NCBI GenBank assembly: GCA_022548915.1
Contig: JAKZES010000008.1
Span: 62,001-126,000, forward strand
DNA: 64,000 nt
Origin: Verrucomicrobiaceae bacterium E54
GTDB lineage: Bacteria; Verrucomicrobiota; Verrucomicrobiia; Verrucomicrobiales; Akkermansiaceae
Reading direction: 5' to 3'
Part shown: positions 1 through 7,943 of the stretch, in pieces
Position numbering within the stretch: the first letter of the stretch is position 1
How the letters are laid out: each line of letters starts with the position of its first letter
Made by a program: the position numbers and the translations under genes
The notes under the pieces: model-generated
The model's input: the letters and a program-made list of their open reading frames with translations, nothing else
Databases searched by the model: none
What the model was told of the DNA's origin: nothing

Positions 1-479
1 ATGAAATCTCCCTGACCATCCTGATTCCACCGAATCACGCCGCTTACCTCCTCGTCTTCTTTGAGGCCGACTTCCCAGATCCCGCTTTTGAAACGAATCG
101 CCGGGCCATCTTGCGGATTGTCTCGGACTTCAGACAACAGCACCCGGAATTCCCCGAAGTCGCCGTTTGGGATTTCTGTGATTTTCACCCGGTCAACTGC
201 GAGTCCATCACCGCCGAGGGTTCCACCGGGAAGATGAAGTACTGGATCGATGGCACCCACGCAACCGAGACCGTCGGAAATTGGATGATTGAATGTATCG
301 TGACCGGAAAACCAGTCACGCCCATTGAAGGCGAAGGCCCTTACGGCACCCGTGTCACTCCGGAAAACATGGAACTCATTTCGCAGGCCTTTTTCCGCGG
401 TTACGAGCGCTACACCAGAACCCACCCGGAAGACACAAGATGGACCATTCAAATGCTCGAAGAAGCCGGCAAACCCTGA
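1..479 (+). CDS. SGNH-like polysaccharide acyltransferase partner, C-terminal part only
   Basis: The reading frame is already open at the left edge (first whole codon at base 3), so only the last ~159 residues are present. The segment is clearly paralogous to the complete protein at 7944-9149: both carry WDF-DFHP-NC, then MKYW, then a D-x-x-H motif (DGTH here, DFNH there), then YGTR-TP. D-x-x-H is the usual block V (catalytic Asp/His) of SGNH hydrolase-fold enzymes such as the AlgJ/AlgX/DltD-like partners of MBOAT acyltransferases. The likely role is O-acylation of an exported polysaccharide. Whether an MBOAT gene lies next to it cannot be seen. The SGNH fold and acyl-transfer role are inferred from motifs and from the paralogue's neighbour. 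Confidence 0.6.
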   Translation, partial: EISLTILIPPNHAAYLLVFFEADFPDPAFETNRRAILRIVSDFRQQHPEFPEVAVWDFCDFHPVNCESITAEGSTGKMKYWIDGTHATETVGNWMIECIVTGKPVTPIEGEGPYGTRVTPENMELISQAFFRGYERYTRTHPEDTRWTIQMLEEAGKP

Positions 480-529
480 GTCCGCACTCCCGGGAATAAG
501 GCCGCTCCCCCAAGATAGACGGTCCGTCA

Positions 530-1456
530 CTACTTGAGGATCCAGCCGAGCACACAAATCACCAACGCAATCAGGAGCGCTATCGGCAACCACTGCCTGA
601 CACGTCGTTTTCTCCTCTCCTGCCTCGTCTCATGGTGGGCGCGATGGATTGCCTCGACCAACCGGAACGCGGACCGGACCGCCTGGGGAGAATCCAGCAA
701 GCCGGTGATCGTCTGAAACATCATCTGGGTCATCATCGACTGGTCCCTTTCAGCCGGATTCGCCCCCGCGACCCGGCCTTCCTTCTCCGCGGAGACCTTC
801 TTCCAGTTCCGCGTGCGCATCCTCGCCCAATAGCCGGCAGCGGGGTCAAACGCGATCTTGCCCGCCGCGGCGATACGCAGCAGATACGCCTCGTCCCAAG
901 CGGTACAAACCGGGTCGCGCCAGGCAGCCCGGGCGACTTCGGTCCGGAAAATCCCGTGAATGATGAAACAGTCCCGCGTGATTGTCTCCCTCGTCAACAA
1001 GCGCTCGAACACATCATCGGACATCAATCCCTCGCCGTAGGTCATCGGCTTCTTCATCGCAATGGGACGACTACCCTCATCCATGTGCCTTACCTGCGCT
1101 GCAGCCAACACAGCATCAGGGTGCCGCCCGAGAGCGTCCAACAGGATGCCGACCGCCCCGTCGTCGAGGCGATCATGAGCGCCCACCCAATGAAAGAACT
1201 CCGTATCACACTCGAAGAGGGCGTGGCGGAAGTTTGCAAACGCACCAATATTCTTCTGATGCCGGATGTAGACGCACCCGTCGTGCTCCGCCGCGAACCG
1301 CTCACACAACTCGCGAGTCCCATCGGTCGAGCAGTTGTCGTAGATCAACAGGCGCTCCGTCTGGCCCACGCACGACTCGAGGGCCTCCACGATATATCGC
1401 TCCTCATTGAATACGGGAACCGCCGTCGTCAGCGAACTCAAGTCAATATCCGACAT
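530..1456 (-). CDS. GT2-family glycosyltransferase with C-terminal membrane anchor
   Basis: This 308-residue protein opens with a GT-A nucleotide-sugar binding fold: VPVFNEERYI near residue 13, then YDNCSTDGT near residue 40, the classic family 2 pattern. An acidic AHDRLDD stretch near residue 93 replaces the usual DxD metal-binding site. The last ~25 residues form one hydrophobic helix (LPIALLIALVICVLGWIL) preceded by a cluster of Arg/Lys, so the enzyme is probably tethered to the inner face of the cytoplasmic membrane. It is the last gene of the CDP-sugar operon and probably transfers the modified sugar, or a neighbouring residue, to a lipid-linked glycan. Donor and acceptor cannot be read from the sequence. 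Confidence 0.85.
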   Translation of the reverse strand: MSDIDLSSLTTAVPVFNEERYIVEALESCVGQTERLLIYDNCSTDGTRELCERFAAEHDGCVYIRHQKNIGAFANFRHALFECDTEFFHWVGAHDRLDDGAVGILLDALGRHPDAVLAAAQVRHMDEGSRPIAMKKPMTYGEGLMSDDVFERLLTRETITRDCFIIHGIFRTEVARAAWRDPVCTAWDEAYLLRIAAAGKIAFDPAAGYWARMRTRNWKKVSAEKEGRVAGANPAERDQSMMTQMMFQTITGLLDSPQAVRSAFRLVEAIHRAHHETRQERRKRRVRQWLPIALLIALVICVLGWILK

Positions 1457-1497
1457 GATGTCCGAACCGCTTCGCCTTTACATTCAGCTTCCACCCA

Positions 1498-2238
1498 TCA
1501 GCGGATCCGCCTCAGGTAGCCTCCTCCTGCCACGCTGATCAGGATCTTGTCGTCCAAGCCGCGATCAACCTCGAAGGCATCGGTTTCCTTCAGGTATTCG
1601 TTCACCGCGGTCCGGGGATTATCGCCGGGAGCCCAGGGCCTGTCCGAGGAAAACTCCGCCGGAAGATCCTCGACCACCGTGTCAAAGACCACACAGTAAC
1701 TATCTTTCGTCACCAGGGGGGCGAAGGCCCGCAACTCGGCAAGGACATGCTCATGGGTGTGATTGCTGTCCAGCAGTACCATCACCCGCCTGCGGCCCTC
1801 TGCCTCGATCCGCACCTGCCCGACAACCTCCGGAGCAATGCTGGAGCCCTCGATCATGCGGATTCGGCGTGCCATGGGATGCGCCTCGATCGCCTTCCGG
1901 TTGTGCTCGCGAATCTCGATGTCAACGGCCACGACTTTGGCATCAGCGGGACCGCCGCAAGCCGCGTTGAGTTCAAGCATGGATGCGGAGAAGATGATTG
2001 ATCCTCCATGGGCAATGCCGGTTTCAATGATGAGGTCGGGCTGAACCGAATAGATCAGCTCCTGCGTTGCCACGATATCCTGCGGGTACTGGATGATGGG
2101 TCGGCCCATCCACCGGAAATTGTAGGAGTACTTCGCCGGTATGCTCGCCTCCATGAACCCGGCGGCAGCACGTTTCAACCCCTCATCGGCTCCATTGGCC
2201 GCGATCCGTCCGGCAACTTCTTCTTCAAATGGTCTCAT
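1498..2238 (-). CDS. CmcI-type (cephalosporin hydroxylase family) methyltransferase
   Basis: This 246-residue protein has the layout of the CmcI/rhamnosyl O-methyltransferase family. IIETGIAHGGSIIF near residue 70 is the SAM-binding glycine loop, VVAVDIEI the following acidic strand, and VMVLLDSNHTHEHV near residue 155 the metal/catalytic Asp-His region. In polysaccharide clusters such proteins usually O-methylate deoxysugars despite the hydroxylase family name. Its ATG overlaps the stop of the upstream methyltransferase as ATGA (2235-2238), so the two are probably translationally coupled. It is the second of three methyltransferases in the operon, pointing to a heavily methylated sugar. The exact position methylated is unknown. 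Confidence 0.75.
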   Translation of the reverse strand: MRPFEEEVAGRIAANGADEGLKRAAAGFMEASIPAKYSYNFRWMGRPIIQYPQDIVATQELIYSVQPDLIIETGIAHGGSIIFSASMLELNAACGGPADAKVVAVDIEIREHNRKAIEAHPMARRIRMIEGSSIAPEVVGQVRIEAEGRRRVMVLLDSNHTHEHVLAELRAFAPLVTKDSYCVVFDTVVEDLPAEFSSDRPWAPGDNPRTAVNEYLKETDAFEVDRGLDDKILISVAGGGYLRRIR

Positions 2239-3290
2239 AACTGGTCAATTGCGATCAATCGGTATTGGTTCCGGGTCATCGCCCGAATCTCTTCAAGATA
2301 ATTGGAGTTCATCACACACAGGTTCGAACCCGGCTCAAGGAGTTCGAAAACCCGTTCCGGGTTCTTCACCTCGATGCCGGTGGCCGGCAAATAGCGTCCC
2401 TGTTTCACGGGGTTGATATCGAACACCTGATCGACCGCCACCCCCGCTCGCTCGGCCATCAGGGAGAAAATCACTCCCTTCGAAGACCCTCCCCAGATGG
2501 CCGATCTTCCTTCGCGCAACCGGCTCACGCTGGATTCGATACCAGCGGCAAAGTCCTCCGGGAAATCCACCATATCGACCATCGCCGGTGTCATCACCGA
2601 GGAAAGGTCGGCAACCACGTAGAGATACTGCTCTCCAAAGACCCGCCCCGACTCCAGCACCCGGCCGAAGATGCGGTGGAAGTCACTCAGGCGAAAATAG
2701 TTCACATGCTCGTAGAACACATCAAACCACGAACGGTGCTCCATGATCCAGTCGAAGCACGGCACCTCAATGTAGATCAGCCCCTTGCCTCCGTTGGACT
2801 CACACAGATGCTCCAGGAAGGCAACGGGATCTGGGATATGCTCCAATACGTGACGCAGGATCAGGGCGTCACCCCGCAGCCCCGTCGCAGGTCCGAAATA
2901 CTCCTTCCGGATCCCCGGGTCGTCACCCTCATAGGTCGGATCGAGGCCGGTCACCGTGAATCCGGACTCCCTCAAATGCCGCAGAAACCAGCCCTTCCCA
3001 CACCCGACCTCGATGAGATCCATGCTTTCGAAGTGGCCGCGGATGATTTCCGTCACCCGATCGAGGTGCGCCCGGAAACTTCCACTAACCGCCTGTTCGT
3101 TCTGGTAGTCCGCATCGTAGTCGACCCGCGACGGATCGAAGTCCGCGTTGAAAATCAGCCCCGTTTTCAGGTCCTGCACCAGGCGCATGTCCCCCCTGGG
3201 GCAGTCCCGCGCCTCTTCCGCCGTCGGATAGACGACGTTCTGAAAAACCGGAAGTCCGGCCACACGGTAGAGTTCCTGAATCTGGCTCAT
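2235..3290 (-). CDS. SAM-dependent methyltransferase with C-terminal sugar C-methyltransferase-like domain
   Basis: This is a class I methyltransferase of about 351 residues. LIEVGCGKGWFLRHL (~95-110) is motif I, GLDPTYEG gives the motif II acid, and LRHVLEHIPDPVAFLEHL is typical of the Methyltransf_23 group. The C-terminal half (AIWGGSSKGVIFSLM ... GRYLPATGIEV) resembles the C-terminal domain of sugar C-methyltransferases and matches the equivalent part of the protein at 4190-5419. Unlike that protein it has no N-terminal cysteine zinc cluster. I chose the ATG at 3290 because it forms an ATGA overlap with the upstream stop; an in-frame ATG at 3299 is possible. It may act on a second sugar or be a diverged duplicate of the 4190-5419 gene. 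Confidence 0.75.
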   Translation of the reverse strand: MSQIQELYRVAGLPVFQNVVYPTAEEARDCPRGDMRLVQDLKTGLIFNADFDPSRVDYDADYQNEQAVSGSFRAHLDRVTEIIRGHFESMDLIEVGCGKGWFLRHLRESGFTVTGLDPTYEGDDPGIRKEYFGPATGLRGDALILRHVLEHIPDPVAFLEHLCESNGGKGLIYIEVPCFDWIMEHRSWFDVFYEHVNYFRLSDFHRIFGRVLESGRVFGEQYLYVVADLSSVMTPAMVDMVDFPEDFAAGIESSVSRLREGRSAIWGGSSKGVIFSLMAERAGVAVDQVFDINPVKQGRYLPATGIEVKNPERVFELLEPGSNLCVMNSNYLEEIRAMTRNQYRLIAIDQL

Positions 3291-4129
3291 GACAGACATT
3301 GCTTCAGCTTCTCCCGCGATCCCCAGAACGACATCGCTTCGTAATCAGGATAGGGATAACGCCCCAGATTCAGTTTCAACTCCCAGCCATTCTCCTCCAG
3401 CCACTCCTCGACCTGCTCCCGCACGGTCTTCGGTCTTCCCGAGCAGATATTCACCACCCCGTGGTCACCGCCACCCAGGGTGAGTCGAACCAAAGCATCC
3501 GCGACTTCGGTCACCGGCACGAAGTCGCGTACCTGTTCGCCGCCCGACATGTCCAGAACCCCGGTCCCCTTTGCCGCAGCAGCAAGCTGCGGCAACAAGG
3601 CCCTCTCCGATTGCCCCTCTCCATAAACATAAAATATCCGCCCCCACGTCAGCCCAAACGCCGACTGCTCGCGCCGTTGTTCCAACCATCGCCGCAACCG
3701 GTCCTTGGATATCCCGTAGGCCGTGTCCGGAGCCGCCTCCATACCTTCCCAAAGCTCCCCTTCCCGGATCCCGTACTCGAGACAGGTTCCGGCGACGGTC
3801 AGCGACTTCAGACCGGCCGCGAGCAATTCGCCAAGGAAGGCCTTGTGCGCCGGCAGTTCCTCAACCAGGTGGGACTCCTTTCGAAAATTCGGAAGGCCGC
3901 CCCAGGCGAGGTGGATCACCCGGTCGGGACAACCCAACTTCTCGTATGCGCCTTTCGGATCGTCGCGAATATCAAGATGGCGACTCTCCGGTGCGTCCTC
4001 CAGCGCACGGGCCGCCGCCACGATTTTCACAGGCTCCTCGCGAAGCCTGGCCATGACATGCCGGCCCAGAAAACCGGTTGCTCCGGTGACGACCACCGTT
4101 TCTCGTAGATCCTCTGGCTGTACCTTCAC
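3287..4129 (-). CDS. NAD(P)-dependent epimerase/dehydratase (extended SDR), probable 4-ketoreductase
   Basis: This 280-residue protein has the extended-SDR signature: VTGATGFLGRHV near residue 14 (dinucleotide-binding loop), a TCLEYG segment near 115, and YGISK near 138 (catalytic Tyr and Lys). The final third (VRDFVPVTEVADALV) is the typical substrate-domain strand. In CDP/dTDP-deoxysugar pathways this position is usually filled by the reductase that converts the C-methylated 4-keto sugar to the final nucleotide sugar. That assignment follows from its place directly downstream of the C-methyltransferase and is inference. A 60-bp gap separates it from that gene, whereas downstream it overlaps the next gene by 4 bp. 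Confidence 0.8.
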   Translation of the reverse strand: MKVQPEDLRETVVVTGATGFLGRHVMARLREEPVKIVAAARALEDAPESRHLDIRDDPKGAYEKLGCPDRVIHLAWGGLPNFRKESHLVEELPAHKAFLGELLAAGLKSLTVAGTCLEYGIREGELWEGMEAAPDTAYGISKDRLRRWLEQRREQSAFGLTWGRIFYVYGEGQSERALLPQLAAAAKGTGVLDMSGGEQVRDFVPVTEVADALVRLTLGGGDHGVVNICSGRPKTVREQVEEWLEENGWELKLNLGRYPYPDYEAMSFWGSREKLKQCLS

Positions 4130-4189
4130 GCAACACTCATTTCTCTGTGGCCATCAGGGGCTGCCGACAAGCCGTTATTGGGAGGTTCT

Positions 4190-5419
4190 TCATCCATGAA
4201 TCTCCAACCCCGGCACCGCCGTCACCAACTTTGTGCCGCCTCTTCGCAGCACTTCAAGCTGGGACATCAACTCATCCTTGAGGTTCCAGGGGAAGATGAT
4301 CACGTAATCCGGTGCACTTTCCAGCAGCACGCTCTCTTCGACGATAGGAATCCGGCTACCTGGGAGGAACTTTCCCTGCTTTCCGGGACTGCGATCTGCC
4401 ACGAACTCGATCAGGTCGCCCCGGACCCCCGCAAAATTGAGCAATGTGTTTCCCTTTGCGGCGGCTCCGTAACCGGCGACGCGCTTGCCCTTCCTCCGGG
4501 CGTCCACGAGAAACTCGATGAACCCCATCTTCACCGACTCCGCCTTCGGTTGGAAACCCTCATAGAACGCACGCTGGGTCATTCCCGCGGACTTCTCCAA
4601 CTCCAGCAGGTCCCTGACCTCCGCGCTCACGAGGCGATCGATCCCATCGAGTCGATCCGCAAAAATCCTCAGACTCCCGCCATGGGTCGGCAATCGCTCG
4701 ACATCGATGATCCGCAGGCCATTCGCTTCAAAGATGGCCTTCACCGCAGTCAGCGAGAGGTAGGAAAAGTGCTCATGGTAAATCGTGTCAAACTGGCAAC
4801 CCTCGACCAGCTCCAGCAAGTGGGGGAACTCGAAGCTCGCCACACCGGACGGCTTGAGCAGTTCGGCAAACCCACTGACGAAGTCGTTGATGTCGGGCAC
4901 GTGGGCGAGCACGTTGTTGGCGATCATCAAATCCGCCGCCCAACCCTGACGCGCCAGATTGGCTCCGACACGGCGGCCGAAAAACTCCTCGACCACCTCG
5001 ATTCCGCGATTCCTGGCCAGCTCCGCAGTGCTGTGGGTCGGTTCGATGCCAAGGCACGGGATCCCCCGCTCCTGCACATACTGGAGAAGATAGCCGTCGT
5101 TCGACGCGACCTCGACCACACGTGAATCGCCATTCAGCCCGAAACGATCGGACGCCTCACCCACGAACCGCTCGCAGTGCCGCAGCCAGCTTTCCGACAT
5201 GGCGCTGAAGTAGCCGTAATCCGGGTCGAAGAGCGCATCGGCACGCGTGAAATCCTCCGTCTGCACCAGCCAGCAATTCTCGCACACGCCCACCCGCAGG
5301 GGGAACCAGAGCTCCGGCTCAGAGAGCTTGGCGGGTGTCAGATACGCGTTGGAGGGGGGCGCACTCCCGAGATCGAGGAAGGGCAGACGAACCGGGGTCT
5401 GACAATGGCGGCAATTCAC
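4190..5419 (-). CDS. Sugar C-methyltransferase (NovU/TylCIII-type, three domains)
   Basis: The ~409-residue protein shows the full three-part architecture. An N-terminal zinc-type cluster (CRHC near residue 3, CENC near residue 47) matches Methyltransf_13. A SAM-binding core (VVEVASNDGYLLQY, then GIEPTHST, then NNVLAHVPDINDFV) follows. A C-terminal domain contains VAGYGAAAKGNTLLNF, the Methyltransf_14 signature. Characterised relatives methylate carbon 3 of a 4-keto-6-deoxy nucleotide sugar. The GTG start at 5419 is chosen because it gives a GTGA overlap with the epimerase stop and places the first Cys at residue 3, as in the family; a longer frame to 5500 would run far into the upstream gene. 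With RfbF/RfbG upstream, a branched CDP-6-deoxyhexose is the likely product. Confidence 0.85.
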   Translation of the reverse strand: MNCRHCQTPVRLPFLDLGSAPPSNAYLTPAKLSEPELWFPLRVGVCENCWLVQTEDFTRADALFDPDYGYFSAMSESWLRHCERFVGEASDRFGLNGDSRVVEVASNDGYLLQYVQERGIPCLGIEPTHSTAELARNRGIEVVEEFFGRRVGANLARQGWAADLMIANNVLAHVPDINDFVSGFAELLKPSGVASFEFPHLLELVEGCQFDTIYHEHFSYLSLTAVKAIFEANGLRIIDVERLPTHGGSLRIFADRLDGIDRLVSAEVRDLLELEKSAGMTQRAFYEGFQPKAESVKMGFIEFLVDARRKGKRVAGYGAAAKGNTLLNFAGVRGDLIEFVADRSPGKQGKFLPGSRIPIVEESVLLESAPDYVIIFPWNLKDELMSQLEVLRRGGTKLVTAVPGLEIHG

Positions 5420-5976
5420 GGCGCGACCCCTTGAAACGATTCCTCCAGCATGGGGCAATCGGAATCTTTCTCCGACATGACCGAAATCCCCAACGGCCAC
5501 TCGATGCCAGCCCGCGGATCGCGGGGATTGATCCGGAATTCGGACGACGGCTCATAGGCCGCGGTATGGAAGTAGAGCATCTCGCAATCCTCGCCCAAGG
5601 TCTGGAACCCGTGGGCAAAGCCTTCCGGAATCACCAGTGCCCGCCGGTTCTCCGCGCTGAGCACCTCGCCATGCCACTGGAGGAAGGTGGGCGATCCCTT
5701 GCGCAGATCGAGAGCCACGTCGAAGACCTCGCCCCGCACACAACTGACCACCTTCAACTCGGCGTGCGGTGGCAGCTGACTGTGCATCCCCCGCACCGCC
5801 CCCAATTCCCGGGTGAGTGTGCGATTGACCTGTACGATTCGGCGCCCGGCCAGTACGCCCGCAAGTTCGTCCTCGCAGAACATCCGCTCGAACCAGCCTC
5901 TTGCATCGCCAAGACGATTCCGCTCGAAAAGAGCCAGGCTTTCGGGGGATCCGTCGACCAGGGGCAACTGCTTCAC
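5416..5976 (-). CDS. dTDP-4-dehydrorhamnose 3,5-epimerase family protein (RfbC/RmlC-like)
   Basis: This is a single cupin domain of 186 residues, the usual RmlC length. Visible family features are FERNRLGDARGWFER, the VNRTLTR...VRGMHSQ segment carrying the general-base His, RGEVFDVALDLRKGSPTF, and IPEGFAHGFQTL with the C-terminal YFHTAAYEP. The start is the GTG at 5976, which overlaps the stop of rfbG as GTGA; an upstream extension would fall inside rfbG. Here it follows CDP-glucose 4,6-dehydratase rather than RmlB, so it probably epimerises a CDP-4-keto-6-deoxyhexose at C3 and/or C5 before or together with C-methylation. Confidence 0.85.
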   Translation of the reverse strand: MKQLPLVDGSPESLALFERNRLGDARGWFERMFCEDELAGVLAGRRIVQVNRTLTRELGAVRGMHSQLPPHAELKVVSCVRGEVFDVALDLRKGSPTFLQWHGEVLSAENRRALVIPEGFAHGFQTLGEDCEMLYFHTAAYEPSSEFRINPRDPRAGIEWPLGISVMSEKDSDCPMLEESFQGVAP

Positions 5977-7052
5977 GAAAGTTCCCCGGTGAAGTCTTCG
6001 ATCTGCCGCAGCGTGACGGCACTCATGTCCTCCCCGGCAAGAAATGCCCGGTGCCACTCGACGGTCTTCTCCAAAGACTTTCGCAATCCCCATCGAGGCC
6101 GCCATCCGAGGCGACTCCGAGCCTTTGAGCTGTCGAGCTTGAGCAATCCCGCCTCGTGAGGTTCGTCCCGTCCCGGGTCAGCCAACACACTGGCCCCCTC
6201 ACCCCAGATCTCGGCAATCATCGCCGCCACCTCCCCGACTCGCGCCCCGTTCCCGTCCTCGGGACCGAAATTCCAGCTCTCCACGAAACCACCGGCACCC
6301 TCCATCATTCGCTCGGCGAGCAACAAGTAGCCGTGCAGCGGATCCAGCACGTGCTGCCAGGGCCGGACGGCATCCGGATTCCGCAGTTTCACCGTCTCAC
6401 CTGCTTCGAAGGCCTCGAGGCATCCCGGAACCAGTCGGTCGTCGGACCAGTCTCCACCACCGATGACGTTGCCTGCCCGGGCCGTCGAGACTCGCGCCGC
6501 TCCGGCCGCGGAAAAGAAACTCGCCCGGTAGGCGTCGGTCGCCAGTTCGGCGGCCGCCTTGCTCGCACTGTACGGATCGCGCCCACCCAGTCGGTCCACC
6601 TCACGATACGGATGCTCCCACTCGCGGTTGTGGTAGACCTTGTCGGTGGTCACCACGACGATGGCACGGATCGAGTCGATCCCCCGTGCAGCCTCGAGCA
6701 CGTGCAGCGTGCCCATCACATTCGTCTGGAACGTCTCGAGGGGTCGCAGGTAGCTCTCGCGCACCAGCGGTTGCGCCGCCAGATGGAAAAGGACGTCCGG
6801 ACGCGCCCGGGTCATGGCAGTCGTCAGCGCCGGCAGATCAGCCAGATCGGCGCGAACGTCCGATGCTTGCGCAGCAGCCACCCCCGCCACCTCGCAGAGC
6901 GACGGACTCCGGAGGGGATCCAGCGCGAAGCCGTGCACCTCCGCCCCCATCCGGGACAACCACAGCGAGAGCCATCCGCCCTTGAAGCCGGTGTGCCCCG
7001 TGAGAAACACCCGCTTCCCGTTCCACTGTCGTGCGTCTACCACTGCTTCCAT
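5973..7052 (-). CDS. rfbG: CDP-glucose 4,6-dehydratase
   Basis: The 359-residue protein carries the diagnostic RfbG N-terminus FLTGHTGFKGGWLSLWL (residues ~14-30), then VTTDKVY, YSASK (catalytic Tyr/Lys) and ARAGNVIGGGDW. It converts CDP-glucose to CDP-4-keto-6-deoxyglucose, the branch point for most CDP-deoxysugars. The ATG at 7052 gives normal family length and is preceded by GGGGAA about 8 bases upstream; it overlaps the end of rfbF by 16 bp. Fourth-position GTG (7043) is a less likely alternative. Confidence 0.95.
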   Translation of the reverse strand: MEAVVDARQWNGKRVFLTGHTGFKGGWLSLWLSRMGAEVHGFALDPLRSPSLCEVAGVAAAQASDVRADLADLPALTTAMTRARPDVLFHLAAQPLVRESYLRPLETFQTNVMGTLHVLEAARGIDSIRAIVVVTTDKVYHNREWEHPYREVDRLGGRDPYSASKAAAELATDAYRASFFSAAGAARVSTARAGNVIGGGDWSDDRLVPGCLEAFEAGETVKLRNPDAVRPWQHVLDPLHGYLLLAERMMEGAGGFVESWNFGPEDGNGARVGEVAAMIAEIWGEGASVLADPGRDEPHEAGLLKLDSSKARSRLGWRPRWGLRKSLEKTVEWHRAFLAGEDMSAVTLRQIEDFTGELS

Positions 7053-7807
7053 GGTGCGTTCCCCGACTCCCAGAGACTCTCCAGGTGCATCTTGTCCCTC
7101 AAGGTATCCATCGGTTGCCAGAACCCGGGATGCTCGTAGCACATCAGATTCCCCTCCGCCGCGAGAGTCTGAAGAGGCTCGGCCTCCCAAGTCGTCATGT
7201 CGCCCTTGATCAGGTCGATGCACCTGGGGGAAAGCACGAAGTAGCCCCCGTTGATCCATCCACCATCGCCACCGGGTTTCTCGATGAAACCGTGCACCCG
7301 GTTCCCGTCACGCTTCAGTGCCCCGTATCGGCCGGGAGGGCGAACCGCCGTGACGGTCGCCATCTTTCCATGCTGACGGTGAAATGCCATCAACGCCTGG
7401 ATATCGATATCCGATACACCATCCCCGTAGGTGAAACAGAAATCTTCGTTGGGTGGGAGAAAGTCACCAACCCGCGCGAGACGCCCACCTGTCATGGTGG
7501 CCTCGCCCGTGTCCACCATGGTCACGCGCCACGGTTCGGCATTCCGCTGGTGGACCTCCATCTCATTGCTCGCCATATCAATCGTCACATCCGACTGGTG
7601 CAGGAAGTAGTTGGCGAAGTACTCCTTGATGACATAGCCCTTGTAACCACAGCAAATGATGAATTCCGTCACTCCATGAAAGGAATACGATTTCATGATG
7701 TGCCATAGAATCGGCTTACCCCCGATCTCAATCATCGGCTTCGGTTTCAATCCTGTCTCCTCCGAGATCCGTGTACCGAGTCCTCCTGCCAGAATTACTG
7801 CCCTCAT
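7037..7807 (-). CDS. rfbF: Glucose-1-phosphate cytidylyltransferase
   Basis: The 256-residue protein has the sugar-nucleotidyltransferase signature LAGGLGTRISEETGLKPKPM at its N-terminus, FCFTYGDGVSDID near residue 125 (metal-binding Asp), and GFIEKPGGDGGWINGGYFV. These match RfbF, which makes CDP-glucose from CTP and glucose-1-phosphate. It is the first gene of the minus-strand polysaccharide operon, so the 7808-7943 gap should hold the operon promoter. It commits glucose-1-phosphate to the CDP-deoxysugar route completed by the downstream genes. Confidence 0.95.
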   Translation of the reverse strand: MRAVILAGGLGTRISEETGLKPKPMIEIGGKPILWHIMKSYSFHGVTEFIICCGYKGYVIKEYFANYFLHQSDVTIDMASNEMEVHQRNAEPWRVTMVDTGEATMTGGRLARVGDFLPPNEDFCFTYGDGVSDIDIQALMAFHRQHGKMATVTAVRPPGRYGALKRDGNRVHGFIEKPGGDGGWINGGYFVLSPRCIDLIKGDMTTWEAEPLQTLAAEGNLMCYEHPGFWQPMDTLRDKMHLESLWESGNAPWKQW

Positions 7808-7943
7808 TGCGTAGCGTCGGCTTCAATTTCCAATATTCCACGTGACCAAGTCCACCACGGATTCTCCTTCAAGCCGCAGAAGCCGGGGAAATCGCGTCAT
7901 TACCCCGATTGACAGCGTATGCGGCGTCGCCCATACACGCCAA
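7808..7943. promoter_or_regulatory. Divergent intergenic region between rfbF and the SGNH/MBOAT pair
   Basis: This 136-bp gap separates two divergent transcription units that both serve surface-polysaccharide synthesis. Promoters for both directions are expected here. The stretch near 7828-7842 (AATTTCCAATATTCC) is the least GC-rich part and the best place for a -10 box reading towards rfbF. I do not see boxes convincing enough to assign. Confidence 0.35.
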
